In this document: positions 34,436-44,601 of the stretch, one piece after another | Position numbering within the stretch: position 1 is the stretch's first letter | How the letters are laid out: every line of letters begins with the position of its first letter | NCBI GenBank assembly: GCA_965207345.1 | Contig: OZ242280.1 | Location: 1,178,001-1,242,000 of the forward strand | DNA from: G965207345 sp965207345 | GTDB taxonomy: Bacteria; Pseudomonadota; Gammaproteobacteria; PS1; Pseudothioglobaceae | Length of the DNA stretch: 64,000 nt | Direction of reading: 5' to 3' | Position numbers and translations under genes: made by a program | Notes under the pieces: generated by a model | Databases searched by the model: none | The model's input: only the letters and a program-made list of their open reading frames with translations | Told to the model about the DNA's origin: nothing

Positions 34436-35251
34436 ATGAATAAAATATTTGCCAAAAAAGAAAAATCAAATATTAAAGCCAAAGCGTATCTTAGTCAAAA
34501 TTTTCTAATAGATAAACAAATAATAGAACGTATTATTAAAACTATTTATCCTAAAAAGAATGATAATGTAGCAGAAATTGGTCCAGGACTAGGAGCACTT
34601 AGCAGTGAGCTACTTATGCACTTAGACCAATTACATGCCATAGAAATTGATAAAGAATTAGTTGCACATCTAAAAAAAAATCATCCTTTAAATTTAAAAT
34701 TATATTGCGAAGATGTTTTAAAATTTAATTTTTATAATTTACCGACGCCACTACGTATCGTTGGCAATCTACCCTACCATATTGCATCGCAAATTTTATT
34801 TAAAATACAAAAATATCACACCCATATAAAAGACATACATTTCATGTTACAAAAAGAGGTTGTTGATAGAATTGTTGCCACAAAAGGCGGCAAAATTTAC
34901 GGACGTTTGTCAATTATGATGCAGTTATATTTCGAGATAGCATTTTTATTTAAGGTACCTAATTACGCATTTTATCCACAACCCCAAGTAGATTCGGCTA
35001 TGATTTATTTAAAACCAAAAGCACTTAAGAATGATATTAATATTGCATTATTTGAACAAATAGTAAAAACCGCATTTTCTACGCGTAGAAAAATACTTAA
35101 AAATTGTTTAAAATTATTAATCAAGCCAGAAGCAACAAGTATTGATTTAACCCAAAGAGCGGAATCGTTGAGTTTGTCTGATTTTATTACTTTAACGCGT
35201 GATGTGGTACAAGCTAAAAACATTAAAGAAAATAACCTAAATATCAAGTAA
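34436..35251 (+). CDS. rsmA: 16S rRNA adenine dimethyltransferase
   Basis: KsgA/RsmA dimethylates two adjacent adenines at the 3' end of 16S rRNA. The 271-residue protein has Q-N-F-L-I-D near residue 21, the SAM motif E-I-G-P-G-L-G-A-L at about 42-50 and the N-L-P-Y-H-I catalytic motif near 105. It begins six bases after pdxA. Confidence 0.96.
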   Translation: MNKIFAKKEKSNIKAKAYLSQNFLIDKQIIERIIKTIYPKKNDNVAEIGPGLGALSSELLMHLDQLHAIEIDKELVAHLKKNHPLNLKLYCEDVLKFNFYNLPTPLRIVGNLPYHIASQILFKIQKYHTHIKDIHFMLQKEVVDRIVATKGGKIYGRLSIMMQLYFEIAFLFKVPNYAFYPQPQVDSAMIYLKPKALKNDINIALFEQIVKTAFSTRRKILKNCLKLLIKPEATSIDLTQRAESLSLSDFITLTRDVVQAKNIKENNLNIK

Positions 35252-35296
35252 CGCTAATTTTTAGCTATTATTTAAAAATTTTGAAATGCACTAATT

Positions 35297-35668
35297 ATGA
35301 AAAATAAAATTAAAATTTCTGTGGAAGTTTCTTATTTAGAAGAACATTCAGATTCCGATAATGCACGTTTTATGTTTTCTTATACTATTACAATTACAAA
35401 TCTAGGTGAGGCTGGAGCACGCTTACTTACACGTCATTGGGTTATTACTGATGAAAATGGCAAAACAGAAGAAGTAGCAGGTGATGGTGTCGTTGGGCAA
35501 CAACCTTATATTAAACCTGGTGCAAGTTATCGCTACACCTCAGGTGCTATGATTCAAACTGAAACAGGCACAATGAAAGGCAGTTATGGCATGATAAATG
35601 ACGATGAAGAATATTTTGATACAATTATTCCAGCTTTTATTTTAACTATTCCACGCACACTACACTAA
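35297..35668 (+). CDS. apaG: ApaG protein
   Basis: A 123-residue fibronectin type III-like ApaG protein with R-H-W-V-I-T-D, G-D-G-V-V-G-Q-Q-P and the end motif G-T-M-x-G-S-Y-G-M. Molecular role is not settled; it binds pyrophosphate in structures and is regularly linked to apaH, which follows after 53 bases. Confidence 0.95.
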   Translation: MKNKIKISVEVSYLEEHSDSDNARFMFSYTITITNLGEAGARLLTRHWVITDENGKTEEVAGDGVVGQQPYIKPGASYRYTSGAMIQTETGTMKGSYGMINDDEEYFDTIIPAFILTIPRTLH

Positions 35669-35721
35669 TATAGAAAAATGAATACATCTGGAATTTATAT
35701 TTATCTAAGAGAAAATCATAG

Positions 35722-36531
35722 ATGGATTATGCGATAGGAGATGTTCAGGGATGTTTTGAAGCACTGAAATTATTATTAGCACACATTAAATTTTCTGCTG
35801 ATAAAGACCGACTTTTTTTTCTAGGAGATGTGGTTAATCGTGGCAGAGATTCTCTTAAAACTTTAAGTTTTATTAGAGATTTAAAAGATAATGCTGAAGT
35901 TGTTTTAGGTAATCACGATATGTATTTAATTGTTTGTGCTTATAATCACAAACAATTAAAAGCAGGCGATAGTATTGCCCAAATTTTAAATGATAAAAAA
36001 AATATGCCACTCATTGATTTTTTAAGAAAAAAACCACTCATTATAAAACATAATAAACAAATTTTAGTACACGCTGGTATTCCGCCACAATGGGAAGTAG
36101 AGGAAGCAATTAACTATGCACATGCAGTTGAGATGAAGCTTTCTGATAATAATAATGAAAAATTAAAAGATTTTTTAGAAAAAATCTATCACAATGAACC
36201 GAGTTCATGGTCTTTCGCTTTAAAAAGTCATCTAAAATGGCGTTACACCATCAATGCACTCTTGCGTATGCGTTTTTGTACGCCGCTAGGCGAATTAGAA
36301 TTTAAACATAAAGGCAGTCAAAAACAAGCACCAAAAGGTTTTAAAGCCTGGTTTGAACATAAAAATAATATTGCAAATTATGATATTATTTTTGGACATT
36401 GGTCTAATTTAAATACAGAGGATATGAAAAAGTATACGCATGTTTTTGCACTTGATACAGGTTGTGTTTGGGGGCGTCGCCTTAGTGCTATTTGCCTTGA
36501 TAATTATCAAATATCAAGCGTGCCCTGCTAG
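35722..36531 (+). CDS. apaH: Bis(5'-nucleosyl)-tetraphosphatase, symmetrical
   Basis: Hydrolyses Ap4A to two ADP. The 269-residue calcineurin-like phosphoesterase has the metal motifs G-D-V-Q-G at 7-11, G-D-V-V-N-R-G near 35, G-N-H-D near 66, and later H-A-G-I-P-P and F-G-H-W. Ap4A hydrolase also removes Np4 caps from RNA in E. coli. Last gene of its operon. Confidence 0.96.
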   Translation: MDYAIGDVQGCFEALKLLLAHIKFSADKDRLFFLGDVVNRGRDSLKTLSFIRDLKDNAEVVLGNHDMYLIVCAYNHKQLKAGDSIAQILNDKKNMPLIDFLRKKPLIIKHNKQILVHAGIPPQWEVEEAINYAHAVEMKLSDNNNEKLKDFLEKIYHNEPSSWSFALKSHLKWRYTINALLRMRFCTPLGELEFKHKGSQKQAPKGFKAWFEHKNNIANYDIIFGHWSNLNTEDMKKYTHVFALDTGCVWGRRLSAICLDNYQISSVPC

Positions 36532-36573
36532 TTTTTTGTGTATTACTATGTTTCTAAGTTTAACTTTTATACC

Positions 36574-37428
36574 TTAAACCTTTATGCTAAATTTTTCTAA
36601 ATCAATTTTGCCCTCAAATACGAATGTTGCGCTACCACGCATATAAACTTGTGCGCTAGAATCCTGAGTATTGATTTGGTAAAAAATATTCAAATCACCA
36701 CCACGTAAATGCACCTTAACTTTGTTTTGAAGTAAACCGAGACGCACACCATAAATAATTGCAGCACAGGCGCCACTACCGCAAGCAAGCGTTTCACCCA
36801 CATCGCGTTCAAATATGCGTATATTCACTTCATATTCATTCATTATTTCCATAAAACCAATATTCACACCTTTTGGAAAATAGCCACTTTTAATAATTTC
36901 TATACTAATTTCTTCAACCTTAGTTTTGTTAATATCATCTACAAGGAGTGTGCAATGCGGATTACCCAGTGAACACACACCTAATTTATATTGTAGTAGC
37001 AAGTAAGTCAATATTTCTTTTTTGCTTAAAAAGGGAATTTTTTCTGGCGTAAAAATTGCCCTTCCCATGTTCACAGTGACTGTTTTATCATTATGAATAT
37101 TAGCGCGTATCACATTTGATTTAGTGGCTAACGATAACGTAGTTTTATGCGTAAGTTTTTTTTCTAATATAAAACGCGCTAAACAGCGCGCACCATTACC
37201 ACATTGTTCTACCTCTTCGCCATTTGCATTAAAGATACGGTAATTAAAATCAACATTTACTTTTTTTGAGCGCTCAATAATAAGCATTTGATCAAAACCA
37301 ATTCCCTTTTGACGATGTGCAAGAGAGGCAATTATTTTTTGTGCAGGTATCTGTGGATTTTTACTAGTATCAAGGATTATAAAATCATTACCTAATCCAT
37401 GCATTTTTGTAAAATTTAAAATTGTCAT
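36574..37428 (-). CDS. dapF: Diaminopimelate epimerase
   Basis: Interconverts LL- and meso-diaminopimelate for lysine and peptidoglycan. The 284-residue protein has M-H-G-L-G-N-D-F at 9-16, the catalytic Cys in Q-C-G-N-G-A-R-C near 75, and the second catalytic Cys in A-C-G-S-G-A-C-A-A near 220. It is divergent from hslU. Confidence 0.97.
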   Translation of the reverse strand: MTILNFTKMHGLGNDFIILDTSKNPQIPAQKIIASLAHRQKGIGFDQMLIIERSKKVNVDFNYRIFNANGEEVEQCGNGARCLARFILEKKLTHKTTLSLATKSNVIRANIHNDKTVTVNMGRAIFTPEKIPFLSKKEILTYLLLQYKLGVCSLGNPHCTLLVDDINKTKVEEISIEIIKSGYFPKGVNIGFMEIMNEYEVNIRIFERDVGETLACGSGACAAIIYGVRLGLLQNKVKVHLRGGDLNIFYQINTQDSSAQVYMRGSATFVFEGKIDLEKFSIKV

Positions 37429-37541
37429 AAAACTATGTTATGCTAACTGATAAAATAGACGCTCTTAGTATTTTTATCTGTAAAAATATATTTGAAGCAT
37501 ACTATTATAATAATTCTGATAACACAAAATTAAATCAATTA

Positions 37542-38876
37542 ATGCAAAATTTAACACCAAAACAAATTGTCGCACATCTTGACCAACATATTGTTGGACA
37601 AAATGAAGCAAAAAAAGCAGTGGCAGTTGCACTTAGAAACCGCTTTCGCAGAATGCGGACGAATGAATATATTCAAAAAGAAATCACACCTAAAAACATT
37701 TTAATGATTGGCCCTACAGGTGTTGGAAAAACAGAAATTGCTAGGAGATTAGCTAAATTATCTGATGCACCTTTTCTTAAAGTTGAAGCAACCAAATTTA
37801 CTGAGGTTGGTTATGTTGGCAGAGAGGTTGAATCCATTATCCGAGATTTAGTTGAAGTAGGTGTAAAACAAGCGCGTAAATATGCGATGACGGCGGTTAG
37901 AGACGTGGCAAAGGTAAATGCTAAAGAAAAAGTTTTAGATATTTTGTTACCGCGTAGCAGTTCTTATAACACCTATGATGAGGAGACTAAAAAGAAATAT
38001 CATAATACCAGAGAAAAACTCAAAAAAAAATTAGAACAAGGTGCAATGGATAGCAAAATTATTGAGATCAATTTAGAAACACCACAAACACAAATAGAGG
38101 TTTTAGCGCCTTCTGGCTTGAATGAAATGAGTGAAAACATTCAAGAGATGCTACGTAATTTTAATCCAAAGCAAAAATCAAAACGTAAGGTAAAAATTAA
38201 AGATGCCGTTAAATTATTTACCGAAGAAGAGTCTTATCATTTAGTTGACCACGAGGTAATTAAAGAAAAAGCGCTTAAAAATGTTGCTAATAATGGCATT
38301 GTTTTTATTGATGAAATTGATAAAATTACAAACGCTGAAGGATATGGCGGTGTCAATGTTTCACGAGAAGGTGTGCAGCGTGATTTACTGCCGTTAATTG
38401 AGGGGTGTTCAGTTACGACCAAGCATGGTGTTATAGATACTTATCATATTCTATTTATTGCATCAGGCGCTTTCCATTTAAGCAAACCTTCGGATTTAAT
38501 TCCAGAATTACAAGGTAGACTACCAATTAGAGTGGAATTAAAGGCTTTAAATGTAGATGATTTTTATGCTATTTTAACTGAGCCAGATTTTTCCCTCATA
38601 AAGCAATACAAAGCAATGCTTACCAGTGAAGATGTAAAATTAGAATTTACAGATGAATCCTTAAAAGAAATTGCAATACTTGCATTTAATGTTAATAAAA
38701 ATACTGAAAATATTGGTGCAAGACGTTTACAAACCTTACTAGAAAAATTGCTGGGTGAAATATTATTTGACGTACCCGATACACAACAAAAAACTTTTGA
38801 AATTACCAAGCAGTACGTTAATAATCAACTATCTGATTTATCACAGAATTATGATTTAAGCCGTTATATTTTATAG
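37542..38876 (+). CDS. hslU: HslU ATPase of the HslVU protease
   Basis: AAA+ unfoldase that feeds the HslV peptidase. I chose the ATG at 37542 (M-Q-N-L-T-P-K-Q-I-V-A-H-L-D-Q-H-I-V-G-Q), giving 444 residues, essentially the E. coli length; the in-frame ATG at 37440 adds an unrelated 34-residue stub. Walker A is G-P-T-G-V-G-K-T-E, Walker B V-F-I-D-E-I-D, and the pore loop E-V-G-Y-V-G-R is present. hslV, normally just upstream, is absent: dapF occupies that place on the other strand. Confidence 0.96.
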   Translation: MQNLTPKQIVAHLDQHIVGQNEAKKAVAVALRNRFRRMRTNEYIQKEITPKNILMIGPTGVGKTEIARRLAKLSDAPFLKVEATKFTEVGYVGREVESIIRDLVEVGVKQARKYAMTAVRDVAKVNAKEKVLDILLPRSSSYNTYDEETKKKYHNTREKLKKKLEQGAMDSKIIEINLETPQTQIEVLAPSGLNEMSENIQEMLRNFNPKQKSKRKVKIKDAVKLFTEEESYHLVDHEVIKEKALKNVANNGIVFIDEIDKITNAEGYGGVNVSREGVQRDLLPLIEGCSVTTKHGVIDTYHILFIASGAFHLSKPSDLIPELQGRLPIRVELKALNVDDFYAILTEPDFSLIKQYKAMLTSEDVKLEFTDESLKEIAILAFNVNKNTENIGARRLQTLLEKLLGEILFDVPDTQQKTFEITKQYVNNQLSDLSQNYDLSRYIL

Positions 38877-38922
38877 TTAATACGAATTTTTATAGTGATA
38901 CAATCTAAATTTTTTATCTGCA

Positions 38923-39279
38923 ATGAAAACACCAACTAACATCACACTGAATAAAGAAAAAAATTTGCTTACTGTTACTTTTGATGATATTAATTATCCA
39001 TTATCAACTGAGTATTTGCGTGTTTATTCACCTTCTGCTGAGGTAAGAGGACATGGCCCTGGTCAACAAGTGTTGCAAATTGCTAAAGAAGCAGTAACTG
39101 TAAAAGAAATTCGCTCAGTAGGTAATTATGCGGTTGTTTTGGTATTTAGTGATGGACATGATACTGGAATTTACTCCTGGGAGTACTTATATGCATTAGC
39201 TAGTAGTCATGATAAATTATGGCGTGAATATTTAGCAAATTTAAAGGCAGCGGGCCATCATCATAGCTTGCATAAGTAG
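38923..39279 (+). CDS. DUF971 (gamma-butyrobetaine hydroxylase-like N-terminal domain) protein
   Basis: A stand-alone 118-residue DUF971 domain. It has L-S-x-E-Y-L-R-V-Y-S-P-S-A-E-V-R-G-H near residues 27-44, G-N-Y-A-V-V-L-V-F-S-D-G-H-D-T-G-I-Y-S-W and Y-L. Related domains occur at the N-terminus of gamma-butyrobetaine hydroxylases and in Fe-S-linked proteins; the function of the free form is unclear. A position just after hslU is usual in gammaproteobacteria such as Pseudomonas. Confidence 0.9.
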   Translation: MKTPTNITLNKEKNLLTVTFDDINYPLSTEYLRVYSPSAEVRGHGPGQQVLQIAKEAVTVKEIRSVGNYAVVLVFSDGHDTGIYSWEYLYALASSHDKLWREYLANLKAAGHHHSLHK

Positions 39280-39343
39280 CGGTTGTTCTTTCTCTATCTA
39301 TACTTATTTCAGCCTATAATAAGACGGTTTTTAAATTTTTTTA

Positions 39344-41701
39344 ATGCTTGCTTTTATGCTAACTAATCAAAATATTTGCACAGGTATATATACAAAATTG
39401 ACAGCAATTTTTTTATTTATCTTGATAATTTTGACATTAAAAATTGATGCAAAACCAATCACTTCCATAGAAATTACAGGTTTAAATGCGGTTTCTCGTG
39501 GTGTAGTGCTGAATTATATCCCTATTGAAGTTGGCGATGAATTAGACGAATATAGCTCTGATAACATTATCAAAGCTTTATATCAAACAGCTTTGTTTGA
39601 TGATGTTTCCGTGTTGGTAGAAAATCAAATTATCAAAATTCATTTAACTGAAAAACCACACATTAGATCAGTTAGCATAACGGGTTATTCCGAAGCAGTA
39701 ATTAATAAAGTATCACTTAATAAGCTTTTACGTAGTATTAAACTTATAGAAGGTGAAATTTTTATTGAAAGAACGCTAAATCAATTCATTGAACAAATCA
39801 AAAAAAGTTATGAAGAAAAAGGTTATTACGCTGCCCAAGTTAAAAAAAATATTGAACAAGATGAACAAAATCGTATTATTATTAAAGTAGAAATTGAGGA
39901 AAATAATGTGTTGCGTGTGCGCTCGCTTAAAATAAAAGGAAATGCTGCTTATCCAAAAAAAGAACTCCTGGATTTAATGTCACTTGGGGAGCCTGACTTT
40001 TTTATCATTAATTATTTTACTGAAAAAGATCATTATTCTAAAATTGAATTAGATGCGAGTTTAGCAAATATTAAATCGCTTTATATTAATTCTGGCTATA
40101 TCGAATTTAAGGTAGAAAAAATAAATACCAAACTTTCAGAAGATGGCAAATATATTGATATTGAAATTGAAATTTTTGAAGGCGAGCAATATCGTATCGG
40201 TAATATTTATTTTTCAGGAGATACGCCCTTTTATGACGCTAATGATGTAAAAGAATTACTTACTTTTAAAACAGGGGATATATTTAAACAAAAAGATTTA
40301 GTGAGAAGTGTACAAAGGATTGGCAAGCTTTATACAAAAAAAGGCTATGCTTTCATCGCCATAGAACCTAAAACAGATATTGATGCTGAAAATAAGACCA
40401 TTGTTGTTGATTTTCCAATTATTCTCAATCAAAGAGTTTATGTAAATCGTATTTTAATTGAAGGCAATTTTTATACCCAAGATGAAGTAATTAGACGCGA
40501 AATTAGACAAGCTGAAAGTAGTTTATACTCTAGTAAAGCAATAGATGACTCTGTTTCTAATTTAAAACGTCTTGGTTATTTTTCTGATGTGCATTTGCAA
40601 GTAGAAAAAGTCACTGATGTTAACAATCAAGTCAATCTAATTTTTCTAGTAACTGAAGCAAAAACAGGCAATTTTATTGTTGGTCTTAGTCACAGTAATG
40701 ATGCTGGTGTTTCTGCTAATGTTGGTATTTCCGAGAAAAACTTTTTAGGCACAGGTAATACACTTAATTTGGCGCTTGCTCAGAGTAAATCAGTGAAAAA
40801 TTATTCGTTTTCTTTTGTTGATCCATATTTTACTGATAATAAAAATAGCATCAGTTATGGCTTGTCTTATAGTGATGTGGATGCTAGCGAACTTTCTTTA
40901 TCTGATTATCAGATAAATACTATTTCTGGACATTTAGGTTATGGTATTCCGCTTAGTGAGCATTCAAATCTTGATGTAAGATTAAGTGTAGCACAACTTG
41001 ATCTTTTTTGTGGTGCTTCATTTGCAGATTTAGAATCAGAGCAATGCAATTTTAATGCTAGCTTTGATGCTAGCTCTACCATGACTGACTATAAGGAAAT
41101 GAAAGTTAATTTTACTTGGTACAAAAATACGCTTGATAATTATTATAATCCTGCCTCAGGCGCACGTTCTGTAGTTTCTCTAGATATTGCCTTGCCTGTA
41201 GCGGATTTCCAATATATTAAATTCAATCTCAAAAATGATTTTTACCGTGCGTTAAATGAAACGTTTACTTTACAACTCAAAGCTAAATTGGGTATTGCTA
41301 AAGCTTATGGCGGTGAATCTTTGCCTTTCTTCAAGAGGTATTATGGTGGTGGCAGTGATTCAATTCGCGGATTTAAATTTAACACTTTAGGCGATACATA
41401 TCCAGAAACAAACAAAGCAAGAGGTGGTGAAGTCTCTATATTTAGCAGTGTTGCTATTATTGCACCAGTTCCAATAATAAAGGATAATAAGAATCTTAGA
41501 ATTAGCACTTTTGTTGATGTGGGGGCAATATATAATGAAATATCTGCTTTTGCTTTAGAGGATCTCAGAGCGTCGACAGGGGTTGCACTTTCTTGGATTA
41601 CGCCGATTGGTCCGCTTGGCATTGTTTATGCAACACCTCTCAATAAAAAAGATGGGGATAGTATTGATAAGTTTGATTTTAGAATTGGCTATGCTTTTTA
41701 A
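39344..41701 (+). CDS. bamA: Outer membrane protein assembly factor BamA
   Basis: Central Omp85 component that folds beta-barrel proteins into the outer membrane. The 785-residue protein has an N-terminal signal segment (hydrophobic to about residue 36), five POTRA repeats (about 38-430) and a C-terminal 16-strand barrel. The lid-loop motif G-G-S-D-S-I-R-G-F is present near residue 668, and it ends in the aromatic R-I-G-Y-A-F. It leads the operon with skp, lpxD, fabZ and lpxA. Confidence 0.96.
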   Translation: MLAFMLTNQNICTGIYTKLTAIFLFILIILTLKIDAKPITSIEITGLNAVSRGVVLNYIPIEVGDELDEYSSDNIIKALYQTALFDDVSVLVENQIIKIHLTEKPHIRSVSITGYSEAVINKVSLNKLLRSIKLIEGEIFIERTLNQFIEQIKKSYEEKGYYAAQVKKNIEQDEQNRIIIKVEIEENNVLRVRSLKIKGNAAYPKKELLDLMSLGEPDFFIINYFTEKDHYSKIELDASLANIKSLYINSGYIEFKVEKINTKLSEDGKYIDIEIEIFEGEQYRIGNIYFSGDTPFYDANDVKELLTFKTGDIFKQKDLVRSVQRIGKLYTKKGYAFIAIEPKTDIDAENKTIVVDFPIILNQRVYVNRILIEGNFYTQDEVIRREIRQAESSLYSSKAIDDSVSNLKRLGYFSDVHLQVEKVTDVNNQVNLIFLVTEAKTGNFIVGLSHSNDAGVSANVGISEKNFLGTGNTLNLALAQSKSVKNYSFSFVDPYFTDNKNSISYGLSYSDVDASELSLSDYQINTISGHLGYGIPLSEHSNLDVRLSVAQLDLFCGASFADLESEQCNFNASFDASSTMTDYKEMKVNFTWYKNTLDNYYNPASGARSVVSLDIALPVADFQYIKFNLKNDFYRALNETFTLQLKAKLGIAKAYGGESLPFFKRYYGGGSDSIRGFKFNTLGDTYPETNKARGGEVSIFSSVAIIAPVPIIKDNKNLRISTFVDVGAIYNEISAFALEDLRASTGVALSWITPIGPLGIVYATPLNKKDGDSIDKFDFRIGYAF

Positions 41702-41734
41702 TGTTTATCATTAATAAAACTTAAGGAGAAAAGA

Positions 41735-42244
41735 ATGAAAAAATATTATTATTTACTACATATAGCAATGATTTTTATCATGCCACTTAAGATATTTTCT
41801 GCTGATGATATTAAAATTGCTTATGTTAACCTAGAAGCACTGCTTCAAAATTCAACGCAATTTAGTCAAATTCAAGAAACATTGAAAGAAGAATTTACTC
41901 CTAAACAAGAAGAACTTGTTCAAGGTGCTAATTTGCTTCGTGAGCAAGTTGAATCTTTTAATATCAACAAAGCAACGATGACAGAAGCAGAGGTTCAGCA
42001 AAAAATAGCAGAACTCCAAAAAATAGAAACAGAGCTAAAGAACAAAAGAGAACAATTAGATACAGCATTAAAAACAAGAAACAACGAATTGCTTGCTAAA
42101 TTGCAAAGACGTATCAATATTGCAATTGAAAAAATTATATCAGAAAAAAAATATGATTTAATTTTGTATCAACAAGTTGCATTTGCAAGTGAGCGAATTA
42201 ATATTACATCGCTAGTTAATGAATATTTAAAAGAAGTTGAATAA
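41735..42244 (+). CDS. skp: Periplasmic chaperone Skp/OmpH
   Basis: A 169-residue OmpH-family chaperone that holds unfolded outer-membrane proteins. It has a signal peptide (about 1-22), the core strand I-K-I-A-Y-V-N-L-E, and a long charged coiled coil (about 50-130) that forms the tentacles. AAGGAG precedes the start. Its last codons overlap the TTG start of lpxD. Confidence 0.92.
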   Translation: MKKYYYLLHIAMIFIMPLKIFSADDIKIAYVNLEALLQNSTQFSQIQETLKEEFTPKQEELVQGANLLREQVESFNINKATMTEAEVQQKIAELQKIETELKNKREQLDTALKTRNNELLAKLQRRINIAIEKIISEKKYDLILYQQVAFASERINITSLVNEYLKEVE

Positions 42245-43265
42245 TCAAATTTTTAAACTGGGAGCACTAGCTAAAAAATTAAATGCTAAACTCATTGGTG
42301 ATGGTGAAATTCACATTAAAAATGCGAGTTCTCTTGATGCTAAAAGTAAACACACCATCGCTTATATTAGTGATAAAAAACACCTAATACAACTTAAAAA
42401 AACAAAGGTTGCTGCTGTAATTTTAAGCGAAAATTTTTTGCCCTTTTATAAAGGTAATGCTTTGGTTGTAAAAAACCCCCATGTTACATTTGCTCGTTTT
42501 TCTAAATTATATTACGATGCAAATCAAATTAAATGTGCTATTCACCCCACTGCTATTATTGATGATACTGCACTAATTGGCACGCATGTATCTATCGGTG
42601 CATATTCTGTGATTGGAGCAAATTGTATAATTAGAGCAAATTGTATAATTGGAACAAACTGTGTAATTGGAAGTAATGTTAGTTTTGGTAAGCATAATCA
42701 CTTAGGTAATCTTATTACTATTCACTCAAAAACAAAAATAGGTGATTTTAATGTTATTGCATCAGGTAGCGTTATTGGTAGCGAAGGTTTTGGCAACGCA
42801 AGAGATGAGTATCATCGCTGGCATAGTATTTATCATTTTGGTGGTGTTATCTTAAAAAATGATATTAATATTGGCGCGAATGTAACTATTGATAAAGGTG
42901 TGCTTGGAGATACACATATTGAAAATGGTGTTCGCATTGATAATTTAGTACATATTGCCCATAATGTTTATATTGGTGCACACACAGCAATAGCTGCAGG
43001 TGCTAAAATTGCAGGGAGTGTTTACATTGGTAAATATTGTTTAATTGCGGGTATGGTTGGCGTTATTGATCACCGCCGTATCGTTGATAATGTCACTATT
43101 TATGCAAGTACCATTGTTTATAAAGATATTACTAAAGCAGGTGAATATACCGGGATTATGCCGATGATGACGCATAAAAAATGGCATAGAACACGCATTT
43201 GGATAAAAAAACTTGATAAAATGGCAAAGTTTTTAAAAATTAAAAAAGCATATCTTCAGAACTAA
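42237..43265 (+). CDS. lpxD: UDP-3-O-acylglucosamine N-acyltransferase
   Basis: Third step of lipid A synthesis, adding a hydroxyacyl chain to UDP-3-O-acylglucosamine. The 342-residue protein has the uridine-binding N-terminal domain and a left-handed beta helix of hexapeptide repeats, with G-S-E-G-F-G and the catalytic His region N-L-V-H-I-A-H-N-V. The start is TTG overlapping skp by 8 bases; no nearby ATG fits the family N-terminus. Coils near residues 128-145 are nearly identical (see repeat). Confidence 0.94.
   Translation: MNNQIFKLGALAKKLNAKLIGDGEIHIKNASSLDAKSKHTIAYISDKKHLIQLKKTKVAAVILSENFLPFYKGNALVVKNPHVTFARFSKLYYDANQIKCAIHPTAIIDDTALIGTHVSIGAYSVIGANCIIRANCIIGTNCVIGSNVSFGKHNHLGNLITIHSKTKIGDFNVIASGSVIGSEGFGNARDEYHRWHSIYHFGGVILKNDINIGANVTIDKGVLGDTHIENGVRIDNLVHIAHNVYIGAHTAIAAGAKIAGSVYIGKYCLIAGMVGVIDHRRIVDNVTIYASTIVYKDITKAGEYTGIMPMMTHKKWHRTRIWIKKLDKMAKFLKIKKAYLQN
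42618..42671 (+). repeat. Three 18-base tandem repeats within lpxD
   Basis: GCAAATTGTATAATTAGA, GCAAATTGTATAATTGGA and ACAAACTGTGTAATTGGA follow one another without gaps. Each encodes one six-residue rung of the beta helix (A/T-N-C-I/V-I-R/G). Their similarity suggests recent slippage or duplication of one coil. Confidence 0.85.
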
Positions 43266-43273
43266 GGATTGAT

Positions 43274-43714
43274 ATGATGAATATTGGTGAAATACACAAC
43301 TACTTGCCACACCGCTACCCTTTTTTACTAATTGACAGAGTGCTTGAAATTGATTTAGGAAAATCACTCACCGCCATTAAAAATGTTTCAATTAACGAAC
43401 CGCACTTTACTGGGCATTTTCCTAATCAGCCCGTTATGCCTGGTGTGCTTATCATTGAAGCATTAGCCCAAGCAACAGGTATTCTAGCATTCAAATCAGA
43501 AGTTGGTAGACCAGTAGATGGACGAATTTATATGCTAGTTGCTGTGGATAATGTGCGTTTTAAAAAAGTGGTGCAACCCGGGGATCAATTAAAACTTGAG
43601 GTAAAGGTATTAACTATTAAACGTGGAGTATGGAAGTTTGACTGTAGGGCATCTGTTGATGAGCAAATAGTAACGAATGCTACTCTAATGTGTGCCCAGA
43701 AAAATGGTCATTAA
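43274..43714 (+). CDS. fabZ: 3-hydroxyacyl-ACP dehydratase FabZ
   Basis: Hotdog-fold dehydratase of fatty acid elongation (146 residues). It has [12 protein letters not shown], the catalytic His in [12 protein letters not shown] and the catalytic Glu in I-E-A-L-A-Q. The second Met (43277) could equally be the start. It sits between lpxD and lpxA, as is usual. Confidence 0.96.
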   Translation: MMNIGEIHNYLPHRYPFLLIDRVLEIDLGKSLTAIKNVSINEPHFTGHFPNQPVMPGVLIIEALAQATGILAFKSEVGRPVDGRIYMLVAVDNVRFKKVVQPGDQLKLEVKVLTIKRGVWKFDCRASVDEQIVTNATLMCAQKNGH

Positions 43715-43743
43715 AAAAATAATGAGTAAAACATTAACTAGAT

Positions 43744-44550
43744 ATGAGCATTGATCCAAGGGCATCAGTTGATAAAAGTGCTCGTATTCATAAGAGTGCT
43801 ATTATTAAGGAATTTGCTGTTATTAATGCACAAGTGGAGATTGGTGCGAATACAATTGTAGATGCACATGCTACTATTCAAGGTGCAACTAAAATTGGCA
43901 ATAATAACCACATTTACTCTTTTGCTTCTATTGGTGGTGATCCACAAGATATGAGTTATCTTCCAACACAAAAAAGTAAATTAGTGATTGGTGATAATAA
44001 TCTTATTAGAGAATTCTGCACTATCAATCGTGGTACGGAAAAAGATCAAAGTTTAACATGTATTGGCTCAAATAATATGTTTATGGCTTATGTGCATATT
44101 GCACATGATTGTCAAATAGGCAGTCATGTTATCATGGCAAATAATGCTTCACTTGCAGGACATGTGCGTTTAAGTGATTGGGTTATTTTAAGTGGTTTTG
44201 TCTTGGTGAGACAATTTTCCAATATTGGCGCACATAGTTACATTGGAATGGGATGTCATATTAATAAAGATGTTTCGCCCTACATCATTGTTTCTGGCAA
44301 TCCAGCTAGAGTGCGTAGCGTTAATTTAAAAGGTTTAGAGCGGCGTGGTTTTACAATGCACAGTATTTTAGCAATTAAACGTGCATTTAAAGCAGTTTAT
44401 CGTAATAATCGTGGAATAGCGCTAGAGAACGTTTTAACAGCATTAGAAAACGCAGAATCTAATAGCAAAGAGGTAGATTATTTTATTCAGTGTATTCGCC
44501 AGTCAAAATTGGGTATTATGCGCAATACAGATGAAGATAGGGTTTTTTAA
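43744..44550 (+). CDS. lpxA: UDP-N-acetylglucosamine acyltransferase
   Basis: First committed step of lipid A synthesis (268 residues). Left-handed beta helix with I-H-K-S-A-I-I, F-A-S-I-G-G-D-P-Q-D, F-C-T-I-N-R-G-T and the catalytic His in A-H-D-C; the C-terminal helical domain is complete. Last of the lpxD-fabZ-lpxA cluster; lpxB is not present here. Confidence 0.96.
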   Translation: MSIDPRASVDKSARIHKSAIIKEFAVINAQVEIGANTIVDAHATIQGATKIGNNNHIYSFASIGGDPQDMSYLPTQKSKLVIGDNNLIREFCTINRGTEKDQSLTCIGSNNMFMAYVHIAHDCQIGSHVIMANNASLAGHVRLSDWVILSGFVLVRQFSNIGAHSYIGMGCHINKDVSPYIIVSGNPARVRSVNLKGLERRGFTMHSILAIKRAFKAVYRNNRGIALENVLTALENAESNSKEVDYFIQCIRQSKLGIMRNTDEDRVF

Positions 44551-44601
44551 AATATAAGATATTAGCGATTTTTTAAAATATAAATCTAAAAAATCTTATT
44601 T

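Noticed and set aside
37440..37541. Longer HslU start at 37440
   Set aside because: The extra 34 residues match nothing in HslU, while the ATG at 37542 reproduces the normal N-terminus and length.
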